This document shows, one piece after another, positions 41,270-49,963 of a stretch of 64,000 nucleotides of DNA (the first letter of the stretch is position 1; each line of letters opens with the position of its first letter). A model generated the notes under the pieces. That model worked only from the letters and a program-made list of their open reading frames with translations. It searched no databases and was not told the DNA's origin. The stretch is taken from the NCBI RefSeq assembly GCF_014647915.1, contig NZ_BMQC01000001.1, positions 372,001 through 436,000 of the forward strand. Direction: 5' to 3'. Source of the DNA: Pilimelia terevasa (GTDB lineage Bacteria > Actinomycetota > Actinomycetes > Mycobacteriales > Micromonosporaceae). The translations under genes were made by a program, and so were the position numbers.

Positions 41270-42514
41270 TCAGAGCCGTTCGAAGATCATCGCCATGCCC
41301 TGGCCGCCGCCGACGCACATCGTCTCCAGGCCGACGCTGCGGTCGTGCCAGTCCAGCGCGTTGAGCAGGGTGCCCGTGATCCGGGCGCCCGTCATGCCGA
41401 ACGGGTGCCCGACCGCGATCGCGCCGCCCATGACGTTGAGCTTGTCCAGCGGGATCCCCAGGTCGCGGTACGAGGGGATGACCTGCGCGGCGAACGCCTC
41501 GTTGATCTCCACCAGGTCGATGTCGTCGATGGTCATCCCGGCCCGCGCCAGCGCCTGCCGCGACGCCTCGACCGGCCCCAGACCCATGATCTCGGGGGAC
41601 AGGGCGGTCACCCCGGAGCTGACGATCCGGGCCAGCGGCGCGATGCCCAGCTCCCGCGCGCGCACGTCGCTCATGACCACGACCGCGGCCGCGCCGTCGT
41701 TGAGCGGGCAGCAGTTGCCGGCGGTGATCCGCCCGTCGGGCCGGAACACCGGCTTGAGCGCGGCCGTACCCTCCAGCGTCACGCCCGCCCGCGGACCGTC
41801 GTCGGTGCGCACGACCGTGCCGTCGGGCAGGGTCACCGGGGTGATCTCGCGCGCCCAGAAGCCGTCGGCGATGGCCTTCTCGGCGAGGTTCTGGCTGCGG
41901 ACCCCGAACACGTCCATGTCCTCGCGGGTCACGCCCTTGACCTGGGCCAGGTTCTCCGCCGTCTGGCCCATGGCCAGGTAGATGTCGGGCAGGGCGCCGT
42001 CCTCGCGGGGGTCCCGCCAGGTCGGCGCCGCGCCGGCCGCCCGGGTGGCCGAGCGCGCGCGGGCCTCGCCGAAGGCTGGGTTCTGCCAGCCGCCGCCGAC
42101 CAGCGCCGCCGCCTCCGGGGGCAGGGCGTCGGAGTTGCCGCGGGCGTACCGCGACACGCACTCCACCCCCGCCGAGACGAACACGTCGCCCTCGCCGGCC
42201 CGGATCGCGTGGAACGCCATCCGGGTCGTCTGCAGCGACGAGGCGCAGTACCGGGTCACCGTGGCCGCCGGCAGCCGGTCGTAGCCCAGCAGCGTGGCGA
42301 CGACGCGGGCCATGTTGAAGCCCTGCTCCCCGCCGGGCAGCCCACAGCCCAGGTACAGGTCGTCGATGGCGGCCGGGTCCAGCTCCGGGACCTTCGCCAG
42401 GGCCGCCTCGACGGCGGCGACGGCCAGGTCGTCCGGTCTCAGCGCGCGCAGGGACCCCTTCCCTGCCCGGCCGATCGGCGTACGTGCGGTCGCGACGACA
42501 ACAGCCTCTGCCAT
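41270..42514 (-). CDS. Acetyl-CoA C-acyltransferase (thiolase)
   Basis: 414 residues, normal for a degradative-type thiolase. Nucleophile Cys in 'VTRYCASSLQTTRMAFHAI' near residue 88, 'VEINEAFAAQVIPSYRDLG' near residue 325, 'MGGAIAVGHPFGMTGARITG' with the catalytic His near 365, and the second Cys in 'MCVGGGQGMAMIF' near residue 400. It cleaves 3-ketoacyl-CoA or condenses acetyl-CoA. No 3-hydroxyacyl-CoA dehydrogenase partner is adjacent, so the chain-length role is open. Confidence 0.92.
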   Translation of the reverse strand: MAEAVVVATARTPIGRAGKGSLRALRPDDLAVAAVEAALAKVPELDPAAIDDLYLGCGLPGGEQGFNMARVVATLLGYDRLPAATVTRYCASSLQTTRMAFHAIRAGEGDVFVSAGVECVSRYARGNSDALPPEAAALVGGGWQNPAFGEARARSATRAAGAAPTWRDPREDGALPDIYLAMGQTAENLAQVKGVTREDMDVFGVRSQNLAEKAIADGFWAREITPVTLPDGTVVRTDDGPRAGVTLEGTAALKPVFRPDGRITAGNCCPLNDGAAAVVVMSDVRARELGIAPLARIVSSGVTALSPEIMGLGPVEASRQALARAGMTIDDIDLVEINEAFAAQVIPSYRDLGIPLDKLNVMGGAIAVGHPFGMTGARITGTLLNALDWHDRSVGLETMCVGGGQGMAMIFERL

Positions 42515-42541
42515 GCCGTCAACAGTAGGACGGAAACGCCG

Positions 42542-43366
42542 TCAGTGCCGAGGGGTCGTGGGGTGTGCCACCGCGGAGAACAGCGCCGGCACCATCGCGT
42601 GGGCCCACACCCGGTACCCGTCGGCGGAGGGGTGGTAGCCGTCGCGGCACAGCGTCCCGGCGTCGGCGCGGAACACCGGCCCGGTCAGCGCGGCCAGGTC
42701 GACGGGCGTACCCCCGGCCTTGCGGACCGCGCCGGCCTGCGCGCGGGCCAGCCGCCGGCCCTGCCAGCCGATGACCTGACGCAGCGGCGGCGCCACCGCG
42801 CGGGCCGCCCCGAGGTCCGGGCAGGTCCCCACCACGACGCGCACACCGGCGTCGGTCAGCCGCCGTACCGCCGCCCCGAGGTACGTCGCGGACTCGCCGC
42901 GGCGGCGCAGGCCGGTCACGTCGTTGGCGCCGACGAGGATCACCGCCACGTCGGGGCGCTCGCCCAGCAGGGCGCGGGCCACCTGGGTGGCCAGGTCCGT
43001 GGACCGCGAGCCGGAGACCCCCACGCTGGACAGCAGCACCCGCCGCGGCGGCAGCGTCGGCACGCCGGGCGCGGCGCAGGCGCCGCCGGCGGTCGGGTCG
43101 CCGGCCGCCAGGAGCTGGGCGAGCTGGCCCCCGATGGTGTCGGCGACCCGGTCGACGCCGACGCCGAGCGCGGTGGAGTCGCCGAGCAGCACCAGGCGCA
43201 GCGGCGGCGCGGCCGGCCCGCCGAGCTGCGCGCGCAGCGTCAGGCCCAGCTCCGGCTGGGCGTACCGGCGGGTGCGGGCCAGGACGGCCTCCGCGCCCAG
43301 CAGGGCGGCCCCGCCGACGGTACCGGCGATCATGGTGACGGCCACGGTCCGTCCGAGCCGCTTCAT
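42542..43366 (-). CDS. Secreted or anchored SGNH/GDSL hydrolase
   Basis: 274 residues; start ATG 43364-43366. An N-terminal hydrophobic segment (residues 8-28, 'VAVTMIAGTVGGAALLGAEA') is a signal peptide or anchor. SGNH blocks: 'LVLLGDSTALGVGVDRV' near residue 58 (Ser), 'SVGVSGSRSTDLATQV' near 113 (Gly), 'VILVGANDVTGLRR' near 142 (Asn), and 'CRDGYHPSADGYRVWA' near residue 246 (Asp/His). Four Cys could form two disulfides. Esterase or deacetylase acting outside the cytoplasm; a cell-wall or glycan acyl ester is a guess only. Confidence 0.85.
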   Translation of the reverse strand: MKRLGRTVAVTMIAGTVGGAALLGAEAVLARTRRYAQPELGLTLRAQLGGPAAPPLRLVLLGDSTALGVGVDRVADTIGGQLAQLLAAGDPTAGGACAAPGVPTLPPRRVLLSSVGVSGSRSTDLATQVARALLGERPDVAVILVGANDVTGLRRRGESATYLGAAVRRLTDAGVRVVVGTCPDLGAARAVAPPLRQVIGWQGRRLARAQAGAVRKAGGTPVDLAALTGPVFRADAGTLCRDGYHPSADGYRVWAHAMVPALFSAVAHPTTPRH

Positions 43367-43761
43367 GGCAACTGCCGCTTCATAGGTCTGCCGTTCCTAG
43401 AACTCCACTGGGGATCTCCATTGACGAAGGTCCAGCCTACGGGCCGTACAGCCGGTGGGGAATCGGTCGTGAGCAGGGAAATCCGCTGGCTGGGTGGCCC
43501 GCCCGGAGTCGCCCCGGACGCGTCGTCCCGGCCCGGGTGCCCGGTTCCCCGCCCGCCGGGCGCCACGCCGGAATCGCCCGGACGGGGGACCGGCCCTGCC
43601 GGACCCCGTTCGGCCCGTCTCGGCACCCCGCCCTGCCGGACCCCCGCCCGGGCGTCCCGCGCCGTTTCTGCCGGACCCGTCCGGGCGTCCCGGTGCCGGG
43701 CGGGCGACGCCCGAGCGGCGGTACGGGCGCGCGTGCGGCACCATGGAGGCGGAGGTGCGCG
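43367..43761. other. Divergent gap with degenerate direct repeats
   Basis: 395 bases between the SGNH hydrolase and DUF1232 starts. CTGCCGGACCC occurs three times (43596, 43633, 43668). After the second and third copies, CCGGGCGTCCCG also recurs, giving imperfect ~27-bp units at 43633-43659 and 43668-43692. The left end is AT-richer (TTCATAGGTCTGCCGTTCCTAG) and probably carries the hydrolase promoter. No gene seen. Confidence 0.5.
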
Positions 43762-44133
43762 ATGGCAGCGGGTACGACAGGTCGGGCTCTGCGGCGGACG
43801 GCCGCCTTCCGGGCGCTGTGGAGGGCGCTGACCGCCGGATCCCGCGGCGGCCCCTCGATCGGGGCGCGGCTGGCGGCGCTGCCCCGGATGGTGCGGGCCT
43901 CGATGCGCGGGGAGTACGACGGCGGCGGCCGGACCCTGCTGATGGCCGCCGCGGCGGCGTACGTGGTGTCGCCCATCGACGCGGTCCCCGAGGCACTGCT
44001 GATGGTCGTCGGTCTGGTCGACGACGCGTTCGTCGTCACCTGGCTGGCCGGGGCGGTCCTGGCCGAGACGGAGCGGTTCCTGGAGTGGGAGCGGCGACGC
44101 GCGGCGACCATCGACGGGGACCTGCTCGGGTGA
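43762..44133 (+). CDS. DUF1232 (YkvA-like) small membrane protein
   Basis: 123 residues from ATG 43762 behind GGAGGTG. The family core is 'LLMAAAAAYVVSPIDAVPEA' near residue 60, leading to 'GLVDDAFVVTWLAG', i.e. the Y-x-x-S-P-I-D-x-x-P motif followed by an Asp-Asp pair. Two hydrophobic segments suggest a hairpin in the membrane. YkvA-family proteins have no settled function. It is 62 bases upstream of cystathionine beta-synthase and on the same strand. Confidence 0.85.
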   Translation: MAAGTTGRALRRTAAFRALWRALTAGSRGGPSIGARLAALPRMVRASMRGEYDGGGRTLLMAAAAAYVVSPIDAVPEALLMVVGLVDDAFVVTWLAGAVLAETERFLEWERRRAATIDGDLLG

Positions 44134-44195
44134 TCGCCGTACGATGACGCTCGGTAGTCGTGGGTGCCCGTCCTGGGCCGGAACGGAGCTGAGTC

Positions 44196-45578
44196 GTGCG
44201 TTACTTCGAGAACATCGTCGACGCGATCGGTAACACGCCGCTGGTGCGGCTGCGCCATGTCATCGGGGAGGCGGCGCCGACCGTCCTGGCGAAGGTGGAG
44301 TACGTCAACCCCGGCGGGTCGGTCAAGGACCGGATCGCCGTCCGCATGGTGGACGCCGCCGAGAAGTCCGGCGAGCTGCGCCCGGGCGGGACCATCGTGG
44401 AGCCGACCAGCGGCAACACCGGCGTCGGGCTGGCGCTGGTGGCGCAGCAGCGCGGGTACCGGTGCGTCTTCGTCTGCCCCGACAAGGTCAGCGAGGACAA
44501 GCGCAACGTGCTGCGCGCGTACGGCGCCGAGGTCGTGGTGTGCCCGACGGCGGTCGCGCCGGAGGACCCCCGGTCCTACTACCAGGTCTCCGACCGGCTG
44601 GCGCGGGAGATCCCGGACGCCTGGAAGCCGAACCAGTACGCGAACCCGGCCAACCCGCAGTCGCACTACGAGACGACCGGCCCGGAGATCTGGGCCCAGA
44701 CCGAGGGCCGGATCACCCACTTCGTGGCGGGCGTGGGCACCGGCGGGACGATCTCCGGCGTCGGCCGGTACCTCAAGGAGGTCTCCGAGGGTCGCGTACA
44801 GATCATCGGCGCCGACCCCGAGGGCTCGGTGTACTCCGGCGGCACGGGCCGGCCGTACCTGGTCGAGGGCGTCGGCGAGGACTTCTGGCCCCAGACGTAC
44901 GACCGGACGGTCTGCGACCGGATCGTCGAGGTCTCCGACACCGAGTCCTTCGACGTCACCCGGCGGCTCGCCCGCGAGGAGGGCCTGCTCGTCGGCGGCT
45001 CGTGCGGCATGGCCGCCGCCGCGGCCGTCGCGGTGGCGCGGGAGTGCGGGCCGGAGGCCGTCGTCGTGGTCCTGCTGCCCGACGGCGGGCGCGGCTACCT
45101 GTCGAAGATCTTCAACGACGACTGGATGGCCCGGTACGGCTTCCTCGCCACCGGCGGCAGCGGCGCCACGGTCGCCGACGTCCTCGCCGGCAAGGACGGC
45201 GGGCTGCCCCGGCTCGTCCACGTGCACCCGACCGAGACGGTCCGGGACGCGATCGACTACATGCGCGAGTACGGCGTCTCCCAGCTCCCCGTCCTCAAGG
45301 CCGAGCCGCCGGTGGTGACCGGCGAGGTCGCGGGCGCGCTGTCGGAGAAGGCGCTGCTCGACGCGCTGTTCACCGGACAGGCGCAGCTCCACGACATGGT
45401 GGAGCGGCACATGGCCGAGGCGCTGCCGATGATCGGCGGCGGCCAGCCGGTGGCCGAGGCGGTGGCCCTGCTGGAAAAGTCTGACGCCGCGATGGTGCTG
45501 GTCGAGGGCAAGCCGGCGGGCGTCCTGACCCGGCAGGACCTGCTCGCCCACCTGGGCCATCCGACCCCCGCCACCTGA
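44196..45578 (+). CDS. Cystathionine beta-synthase
   Basis: 460 residues from a GTG at 44196. PLP-dependent fold type II domain: 'VNPGGSVKDRIAVRMVDAA' near residue 40 with the PLP Lys, 'TIVEPTSGNTGVGLALVAQQ' near 65, 'HFVAGVGTGGTISGVGRYL' near 173 (PLP phosphate loop). From about residue 335 two CBS modules follow ('VHPTETVRDAIDYMREYGV', 'GGQPVAEAVALLEKSDAAMV'), absent from plain cysteine synthases. With the gamma-synthase at 56.6 kb it points to transsulfuration between homocysteine and cysteine. An adenosyl ligand for the CBS pair is inferred from the family. Confidence 0.92.
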   Translation: MRYFENIVDAIGNTPLVRLRHVIGEAAPTVLAKVEYVNPGGSVKDRIAVRMVDAAEKSGELRPGGTIVEPTSGNTGVGLALVAQQRGYRCVFVCPDKVSEDKRNVLRAYGAEVVVCPTAVAPEDPRSYYQVSDRLAREIPDAWKPNQYANPANPQSHYETTGPEIWAQTEGRITHFVAGVGTGGTISGVGRYLKEVSEGRVQIIGADPEGSVYSGGTGRPYLVEGVGEDFWPQTYDRTVCDRIVEVSDTESFDVTRRLAREEGLLVGGSCGMAAAAAVAVARECGPEAVVVVLLPDGGRGYLSKIFNDDWMARYGFLATGGSGATVADVLAGKDGGLPRLVHVHPTETVRDAIDYMREYGVSQLPVLKAEPPVVTGEVAGALSEKALLDALFTGQAQLHDMVERHMAEALPMIGGGQPVAEAVALLEKSDAAMVLVEGKPAGVLTRQDLLAHLGHPTPAT

Positions 45579-45585
45579 TCAGGTG
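45572..45585. repeat. 14-bp perfect palindrome across the CBS stop codon
   Basis: CACCTGATCAGGTG includes the TGA stop (45576-45578). A further CACCTG lies at about 45608-45613, and ATCAGGTGA recurs at 45744-45752. Confidence 0.6.
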
Positions 45586-45899
45586 ACGAACGGGAGGTGA
45601 TGTCGCACCTGGTGTCCGTTTTCGGGCCGTCACTCGCGCGTTAGTCCGGGTGGCGCCACGGTACGGACACGACAACTCCAGACATCTCCTCCCGCGGGAT
45701 CCCGGCGCCCCGCCAGCGCCGGCATCCCGTACACCCGCCCAGGATCAGGTGATCGGCAAGCCTCCGCCGATCCAACGCCTCCGGCCAGGCGTTTCTCCCC
45801 GGTTCACGGGCGGGAGCGGCGGGCGGGAGTGCGCGCAGCGGTTCCCCCGCAAACTCCGCAGCGTGCGCTCCCGCCCGGCCAGAACCCCACCCCGGCGCC
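45579..45899. other. Gap between convergent genes with hairpins
   Basis: 321 bases. Besides the CACCTG/CAGGTG repeats it holds a perfect 7-bp hairpin GATCGGC (45751-45757) / GCCGATC (45766-45772). These may end transcription from both sides. No credible gene seen on either strand. Confidence 0.5.
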
Positions 45900-47120
45900 C
45901 TACCCCGCGGCGCCCGCGAAGCTCACGCCGCGGTACGCCGCCAGCCGCTCGCCCTCGGCCGCCAGCAGGGTGCGCAGCGTCGGCGTGGCCGGCCGCCACC
46001 AGTCGACCGCCAGCGCCAGCCGCCGCCCGGTGGTCCGCGGCCGCCACGTGCCGGCCACCTCGCCGTCGAGCAGGATCCCGCCCGGCCGGCCGATCACCGC
46101 CCACAGCGTCCGGTGCCGGCTGCCGTCGGGGACGAGCAGGTCGCGGTCCCGGCCCTGGAGGAACGCGTCGTACGGTCCGGCCAGGCGCAGCTCGCCGCGG
46201 GTCGGCGCCGCCGCCAGCAGGTCGGGCAGATCGCCGGCCAGGGCGTACAGCGCCGCGCGGGGATCGTCGCGCACGCGGACCGCCACGGCGTCGGCCGGCC
46301 AGCAGCGCTGCACCTCCCGGACGGGGGAGTCGGTGAAGGCGGCCGCCTCCCTGGCCGTCGCCGGCCCGTAGAAGCGCAGGTAGTTGCGGATGACGTCGAC
46401 CCGCGGCGCCGCCTGGTCGCCCAGGGTGGCCAGCAGCCGGGCGCGCAGCTTCGGGATCCGCCGCAGGACCGGCGGCGAGGTGTCGGCCGTCAACTCCAGC
46501 GCGGCCGGCAGCATGGCCAGTCGGAACAGCATCTCGTCCGGGTGCACGGCCTGGCAGGGCCGGCAGTCGCGCAGGTACGGCTCGGGCAGCCGGTCGGTCA
46601 GCGTCGCCGACAGCCGGCCCTTCGGCGTACCGGCCGTGACGACCGCCCGCGCCGCCTCGGCGACCCGGGCCAGGGCCTCCAGCGCGGGGATGCCCGCCGC
46701 TTTGAGCGCCCTGTTCGCGTCGAAGATGCGCTTGCCGGCGTCCAGCTCCGACAGCGGCGCGGTGGCGGTGGTGACGGCGGCGGCGTCCGCGCGGCGGTAC
46801 AGGTGCGGGGCGCCGCGCAGCGTCCAGGCCAGGAAGTGCGCGGCGGCGTCGGGCGCCGTCCCGCCGCGCAGGTGGACGGCCCAGCCGGCGCCGTCGGGCC
46901 CGGTGTCCTGGATCCCGAAGTCGAGCAGGTCCGGGTCGGCGGCGGCGGTGTCGGCGGCGAGCTGCTGGCGCCGCCAGCGGTACGCCAGCACCTGCGCCCG
47001 GGTGACCGTCGGCGTCGCGCCACCGCCGGCCCGGCCGGCGGCCGGCCGGCGCGTGGTCGGCTGGGGGGCAGGTCGGCGGGTGGTCTTGTCCGGGTCGCGG
47101 CCCGGCGTGGAGGCGCCCAT
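45900..47120 (-). CDS. AlkZ-like winged-helix DNA-binding protein (HTH_42 superfamily)
   Basis: 406 residues. The first ~38 residues are a Pro/Arg-rich tail. The domain then starts 'TRAQVLAYRWRRQQLAADT' and runs to the end with the family layout: 'DFGIQDTGPDGAGWAVHL' near residue 68 where AlkZ has its catalytic Gln-x-Gln/Asp, 'FLAWTLRGAPHLYRRAD' near 97, 'RVDVIRNYLRFYGPATAREA' near 240 (winged helix) and 'LLDGEVAGTWRPR' near 352. AlkZ-type enzymes unhook or remove alkylated bases; here a Gln-Asp pair is kept, so glycosylase activity is possible but not proven. The GNAT gene ends 9 bases upstream. Confidence 0.75.
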   Translation of the reverse strand: MGASTPGRDPDKTTRRPAPQPTTRRPAAGRAGGGATPTVTRAQVLAYRWRRQQLAADTAAADPDLLDFGIQDTGPDGAGWAVHLRGGTAPDAAAHFLAWTLRGAPHLYRRADAAAVTTATAPLSELDAGKRIFDANRALKAAGIPALEALARVAEAARAVVTAGTPKGRLSATLTDRLPEPYLRDCRPCQAVHPDEMLFRLAMLPAALELTADTSPPVLRRIPKLRARLLATLGDQAAPRVDVIRNYLRFYGPATAREAAAFTDSPVREVQRCWPADAVAVRVRDDPRAALYALAGDLPDLLAAAPTRGELRLAGPYDAFLQGRDRDLLVPDGSRHRTLWAVIGRPGGILLDGEVAGTWRPRTTGRRLALAVDWWRPATPTLRTLLAAEGERLAAYRGVSFAGAAG

Positions 47121-47129
47121 GGCCGCAGC

Positions 47130-47636
47130 CTACGGCCGCGGTGGGACGTCCGGCCCGAGTCGGCGGTACATCACGTGCAGGCCCACCAGGCCGTACCGGC
47201 GGGAGTCGAACGCCTCCGGCACCGTCCCGATCACCGCGAAGCCCAGCCGCCGCCACAGCGCCACGGCGCCGGTGTTCGTCTCGACCACCGCGTTGAACTG
47301 CATACCGCGGTAGCCGGCCGCGCGGGCCCAGTCCAGCGCGTACTCGCCGAGCGCCCGACCGCACCCCCGGCCGCGGGCCGCGGGGTCGACCAGGAAACTC
47401 GCGGTGGCGACGTGCGCGCCGCGGCCGGGCCGGTTCGGCCCCATCTTCGCCGAGCCCAGCAGCGCCCCGCCGCGGTCGACGGCGACGACGGTGCGCCCGG
47501 GCGGCGCCTCGTACCAGATCGCCGCGCAGGCCGGCGCGTCCGCGGGGAATGCGTACGACTCGCCGTCGGCCACGATGTCGCGCAGCACCGGCCAGATGCG
47601 CGACCAGTCGTCGGCGGTGGCCTCACGGATCTCCAT
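47130..47636 (-). CDS. GNAT N-acetyltransferase
   Basis: 168 residues from ATG 47634-47636; a GTG at 47681 with a GGGAGCGG site would add 15 residues. GNAT motif A is 'ATASFLVDPAARGRGCGRAL' near residue 80 with R-G-x-G-x-G/A, preceded by 'GGALLGSAKMGPN' (beta 4) and followed by 'QFNAVVETNTGAVALWRRLG' near residue 118. It uses acetyl-CoA to acetylate a small amine; the substrate is unknown. Nine bases upstream of the AlkZ-like gene on the same strand. Confidence 0.88.
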   Translation of the reverse strand: MEIREATADDWSRIWPVLRDIVADGESYAFPADAPACAAIWYEAPPGRTVVAVDRGGALLGSAKMGPNRPGRGAHVATASFLVDPAARGRGCGRALGEYALDWARAAGYRGMQFNAVVETNTGAVALWRRLGFAVIGTVPEAFDSRRYGLVGLHVMYRRLGPDVPPRP

Positions 47637-47725
47637 CGGGCCATCCCACCGGGCCGGCGCGGGGACGGCAACCGGTTTCACCCGCTCCCGCGACGACCGG
47701 CCCCGTCCCGTGACCCAGTCCTGGC

Positions 47726-47765
47726 CCCGCCCCGCCGCCCGGTCGCAGCCGGCCGGCGGGGCGGG
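47726..47765 (-). terminator. Terminator-like hairpin after the RTX-like gene
   Basis: CCCGCCCCGCCG (47726-47737) and CGGCGGGGCGGG (47754-47765) form a perfect 12-bp stem, 10 bases beyond the RTX-like stop and upstream of the GNAT gene. Confidence 0.65.
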
Positions 47766-47775
47766 CGCTCAGGGA

Positions 47776-48600
47776 CTACGGGACCGGGATCACCGCGACC
47801 GTGTCCTCGGCGGCGCCGTCGACCACCCGCGCCTGCCGGGACACCACGAACGTGTCCGGGTCCGGGCCGCCGGTGACGCTGTCCTCGCCGGCCGGATCCA
47901 CGATCGTGTCCCGGCCGGGGCCGCCCATCTCGATGTCGTTCTCCACCCCGCCCGTACCGCCGAACAGCCGGTCGTCACCGTCGCCGCCGATCACCCGGTC
48001 GGAGTCGCGGTCGCCGGAGACGATGTCGTTGCCGGTACCGCCGTCGACGCTGTCGTGCCCGTCGCCGCCGTACGCCAGGTCATTGCCCTCCCCGCCCTGG
48101 ATCTGGTCGTGGCCGCCGAGGCCGCACAGGACGTCGGCGCCGCCCAGGCCGCGCAGTGTGTTCGCGCTGGCGTTGCCGACGATGACGTCGGTGTCGGCGT
48201 CGCCGGTCATCCCGGTGTACCCGACGCGGTAGTTGACCGGGAAGAACGTCGACCCGCCGTCCTCGTCGGTCAGCCGGATCAGCAGCTTGGCGACGCCCCG
48301 TGCCCCGGCGGCCGGGCGCAGCTCCAGCGACCGGCCGCGCGGCTCCCAGGCCGGCGCGGCGATGATCTGCGCGGTGACCAGCGCCGGGTCGCTGTTGCGG
48401 TAGATGTGGGCACGGACGGCGTAGCCGTGGGTGCGGTCGTCGTCGAACCGCATCAGGACCGACTGGCGGTCGGGCCGGCAGCTCGCCCCCGTGAGGGTCA
48501 CCGTCGGTACCTGGTTGGCGGCGGCGTCGGCCATGGCGACGGGCGTGAGGGTCACGGCGGCGCCGACAACGACGACGGCGGTGACGGGGGCGAGGCGCAT
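47776..48600 (-). CDS. Secreted protein with RTX-like calcium-binding repeats
   Basis: 274 residues from ATG 48598-48600 with AGGAG six bases upstream. Signal peptide to about residue 27. A beta domain follows ('VPTVTLTGASCRPDRQSVLM'), then from about residue 130 nonapeptide repeats of the G-G-x-G-x-D-x type: 'LRGLGGADVLCGLGGHDQIQ', 'GGEGNDLAYGGDGHDSVDGG' and 'GGDGDDRLFGGTGG'. These form calcium-loaded beta rolls. One repeat carries a Cys. No protease or lipase domain is attached, so it may be structural. It lies just downstream of the DUF4360-type operon but is separated by a terminator. Confidence 0.82.
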   Translation of the reverse strand: MRLAPVTAVVVVGAAVTLTPVAMADAAANQVPTVTLTGASCRPDRQSVLMRFDDDRTHGYAVRAHIYRNSDPALVTAQIIAAPAWEPRGRSLELRPAAGARGVAKLLIRLTDEDGGSTFFPVNYRVGYTGMTGDADTDVIVGNASANTLRGLGGADVLCGLGGHDQIQGGEGNDLAYGGDGHDSVDGGTGNDIVSGDRDSDRVIGGDGDDRLFGGTGGVENDIEMGGPGRDTIVDPAGEDSVTGGPDPDTFVVSRQARVVDGAAEDTVAVIPVP

Positions 48601-48677
48601 GGAGGCTCCTGACGGGCGGGGAACGTGGTGGGTCCCAGCCAACCAGGCATACCAAAAGCAATCAAACTAGGCTAAAT

Positions 48678-48691
48678 CCACCTTTTGGTGG
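48678..48691 (-). terminator. Terminator of the DUF4360-type operon
   Basis: On the minus strand CCACC-AAAA-GGTGG is followed by ATTTAGCCTAGTTTGATTG, the most T-rich tail in the window, 16 bases after the last operon stop. One of the few classical-looking intrinsic terminators here. Confidence 0.65.
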
Positions 48692-48706
48692 GAGGTCGTT
48701 ACCGCT

Positions 48707-49312
48707 TCAGTCACACTTCTTCCATACAAGGTCGGCGGCCGACACCGTGGCCGTACCCGCGGCGAGATAGGCCACGGGCGTCGGCTCTCCGCCGCTGGCA
48801 CCGCTGCTCGCGGCGAGGGTCACCCTGAGCTGGAGAGCGCGGGCCGCGCCGCATTCCGCGTACACGACGTTGGGGAACTCGTCGGTGACGCGCCACGCGC
48901 CGATGGTGTTCTTCACGTCGCTCGACAGCCGGGACGCGGTTCCGGCTCCCTGGTGTGACGCCTGGAGGGTGATTTTTCCGCCGCCGACCTGGTCCACGTC
49001 CGCGATGCCCTCGACCCTTGCGCGGCGCAGGCCGTAGGTCCATCCGGCGGGGTGGGTCACTTCGAGTGCGAGCTGGCAGTCTGCCGTCCGACGATCCGCG
49101 ACCGACGCGCGCAGTTTCGTGAAGCCGGCGGTCAGCACCGCACCGTCGTCCGCGGTGGAGGTGCTCAGGGATCCTTTAGGGCAGCCGTTGCCGCCGTGCG
49201 CCAGTACCGCGAACGCGATCGGGCCGCCCGGAGCGACCGGTGCGGCGTGGGCCGCTCCCGGTGTCAGGATCGAGGCGCCGAGAACGGAGACCACCGTGGT
49301 CCTGAGTAGCAT
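48707..49312 (-). CDS. DUF4360-type secreted protein, copy 7 of the array
   Basis: 201 residues. Signal peptide 'LLRTTVVSVLGASILTPGAA'. Four mature Cys: 'LAHGGNGCPKGSLS' near residue 44, 'RRTADCQLALEVTHPAGWTY' near 80, 'VYAECGAARAL' near 155 and the penultimate residue ('WKKCD'). This is the classical form with the Gly-rich first Cys, Cys-x7-8-(Y/H)-P-x-G and Trp-Lys-x-Cys end. Starts 10 bases after copy 6. Extracellular, disulfide-stabilised; function unknown. Confidence 0.75.
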   Translation of the reverse strand: MLLRTTVVSVLGASILTPGAAHAAPVAPGGPIAFAVLAHGGNGCPKGSLSTSTADDGAVLTAGFTKLRASVADRRTADCQLALEVTHPAGWTYGLRRARVEGIADVDQVGGGKITLQASHQGAGTASRLSSDVKNTIGAWRVTDEFPNVVYAECGAARALQLRVTLAASSGASGGEPTPVAYLAAGTATVSAADLVWKKCD

Positions 49313-49322
49313 TTCTCCTCCT

Positions 49323-49946
49323 TCAGCCGTCGCTGTCCGCGCACGGTTGCAGCGAGAGGTACAGCCGGTCCTCGGCCGTTATCGCGATGTCGGATGGCTG
49401 GATGTTCTTGCCGCCGAGATGCAGCGCCTGGTCGACCATCAGCGTGGCCCCGTCCCCGCCGCACGGCGACAGCAGGGGGCGCCCGGTGGAGTCGGCGACC
49501 TCCCACAGGCCGTCGTCGGGCCCGCTGATCGTGCGCTCCGCGACCGTGAATTCGGTGTCACCGCTGAATCGGAAACTGAACTTGACCGTGGCGACGGCGC
49601 CCGGACCCAACGCGTGCCAACCGCGGTAATGGCCCCCGCGGACGGCGAGGCGGTTGCCTTTCGGGTAGCTGACCTTCAAGGCCAGCTTGCAGTCGCGCGT
49701 GCGTTCGGCGTCGGATGTCGGTGTGCGACTGGCGCGCAGCCGGTCGAACAACGTGGTGACCTCGCGCCCGTCCGGTGAGATGACCACCCGGGTGTCGTCC
49801 TTGCCGCACCCCGATCCGGCCATGCCGGAGAGGCCGACGGACAGATCACCGGCGGCCGTGGCCGGGGCTGCCCCGATCAGCAGTACGGGAAGAGCCATCA
49901 ACGCATGGGCCGATCGGCGGGCGGCGCCAGGTATGCGTATCGTCAC
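49323..49946 (-). CDS. DUF4360-type secreted protein, copy 6 of the array
   Basis: 207 residues from GTG 49944-49946, the best available start behind AAGGGG. Signal region 'SAHALMALPVLLIGAAPATA'. Cys sites: 'SGMAGSGCGKDDTRV' near residue 48, 'RTRDCKLALKVSYPKGNRLA' near residue 92, 'LLSPCGGDG' near 163 and 'LSLQPCADSDG' at the end. 'HYRGWHALGPGAVATVKFSF' gives the Y-R-G motif shared with copies 1 and 2. 17 bases after copy 5. Same inferred fate as the other copies. Confidence 0.72.
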   Translation of the reverse strand: MTIRIPGAARRSAHALMALPVLLIGAAPATAAGDLSVGLSGMAGSGCGKDDTRVVISPDGREVTTLFDRLRASRTPTSDAERTRDCKLALKVSYPKGNRLAVRGGHYRGWHALGPGAVATVKFSFRFSGDTEFTVAERTISGPDDGLWEVADSTGRPLLSPCGGDGATLMVDQALHLGGKNIQPSDIAITAEDRLYLSLQPCADSDG

Positions 49947-49963
49947 GGGTCGATTCCACCCCT

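Noticed and set aside
44196-45578. Plain cysteine synthase (CysK)
   Set aside because: Two C-terminal CBS modules and the 460-residue length identify cystathionine beta-synthase.
47776-48600. RTX toxin
   Set aside because: Only a few calcium-binding nonapeptides with no cytolysin, protease or lipase domain and no type I secretion genes. The protein has a Sec-type signal peptide.
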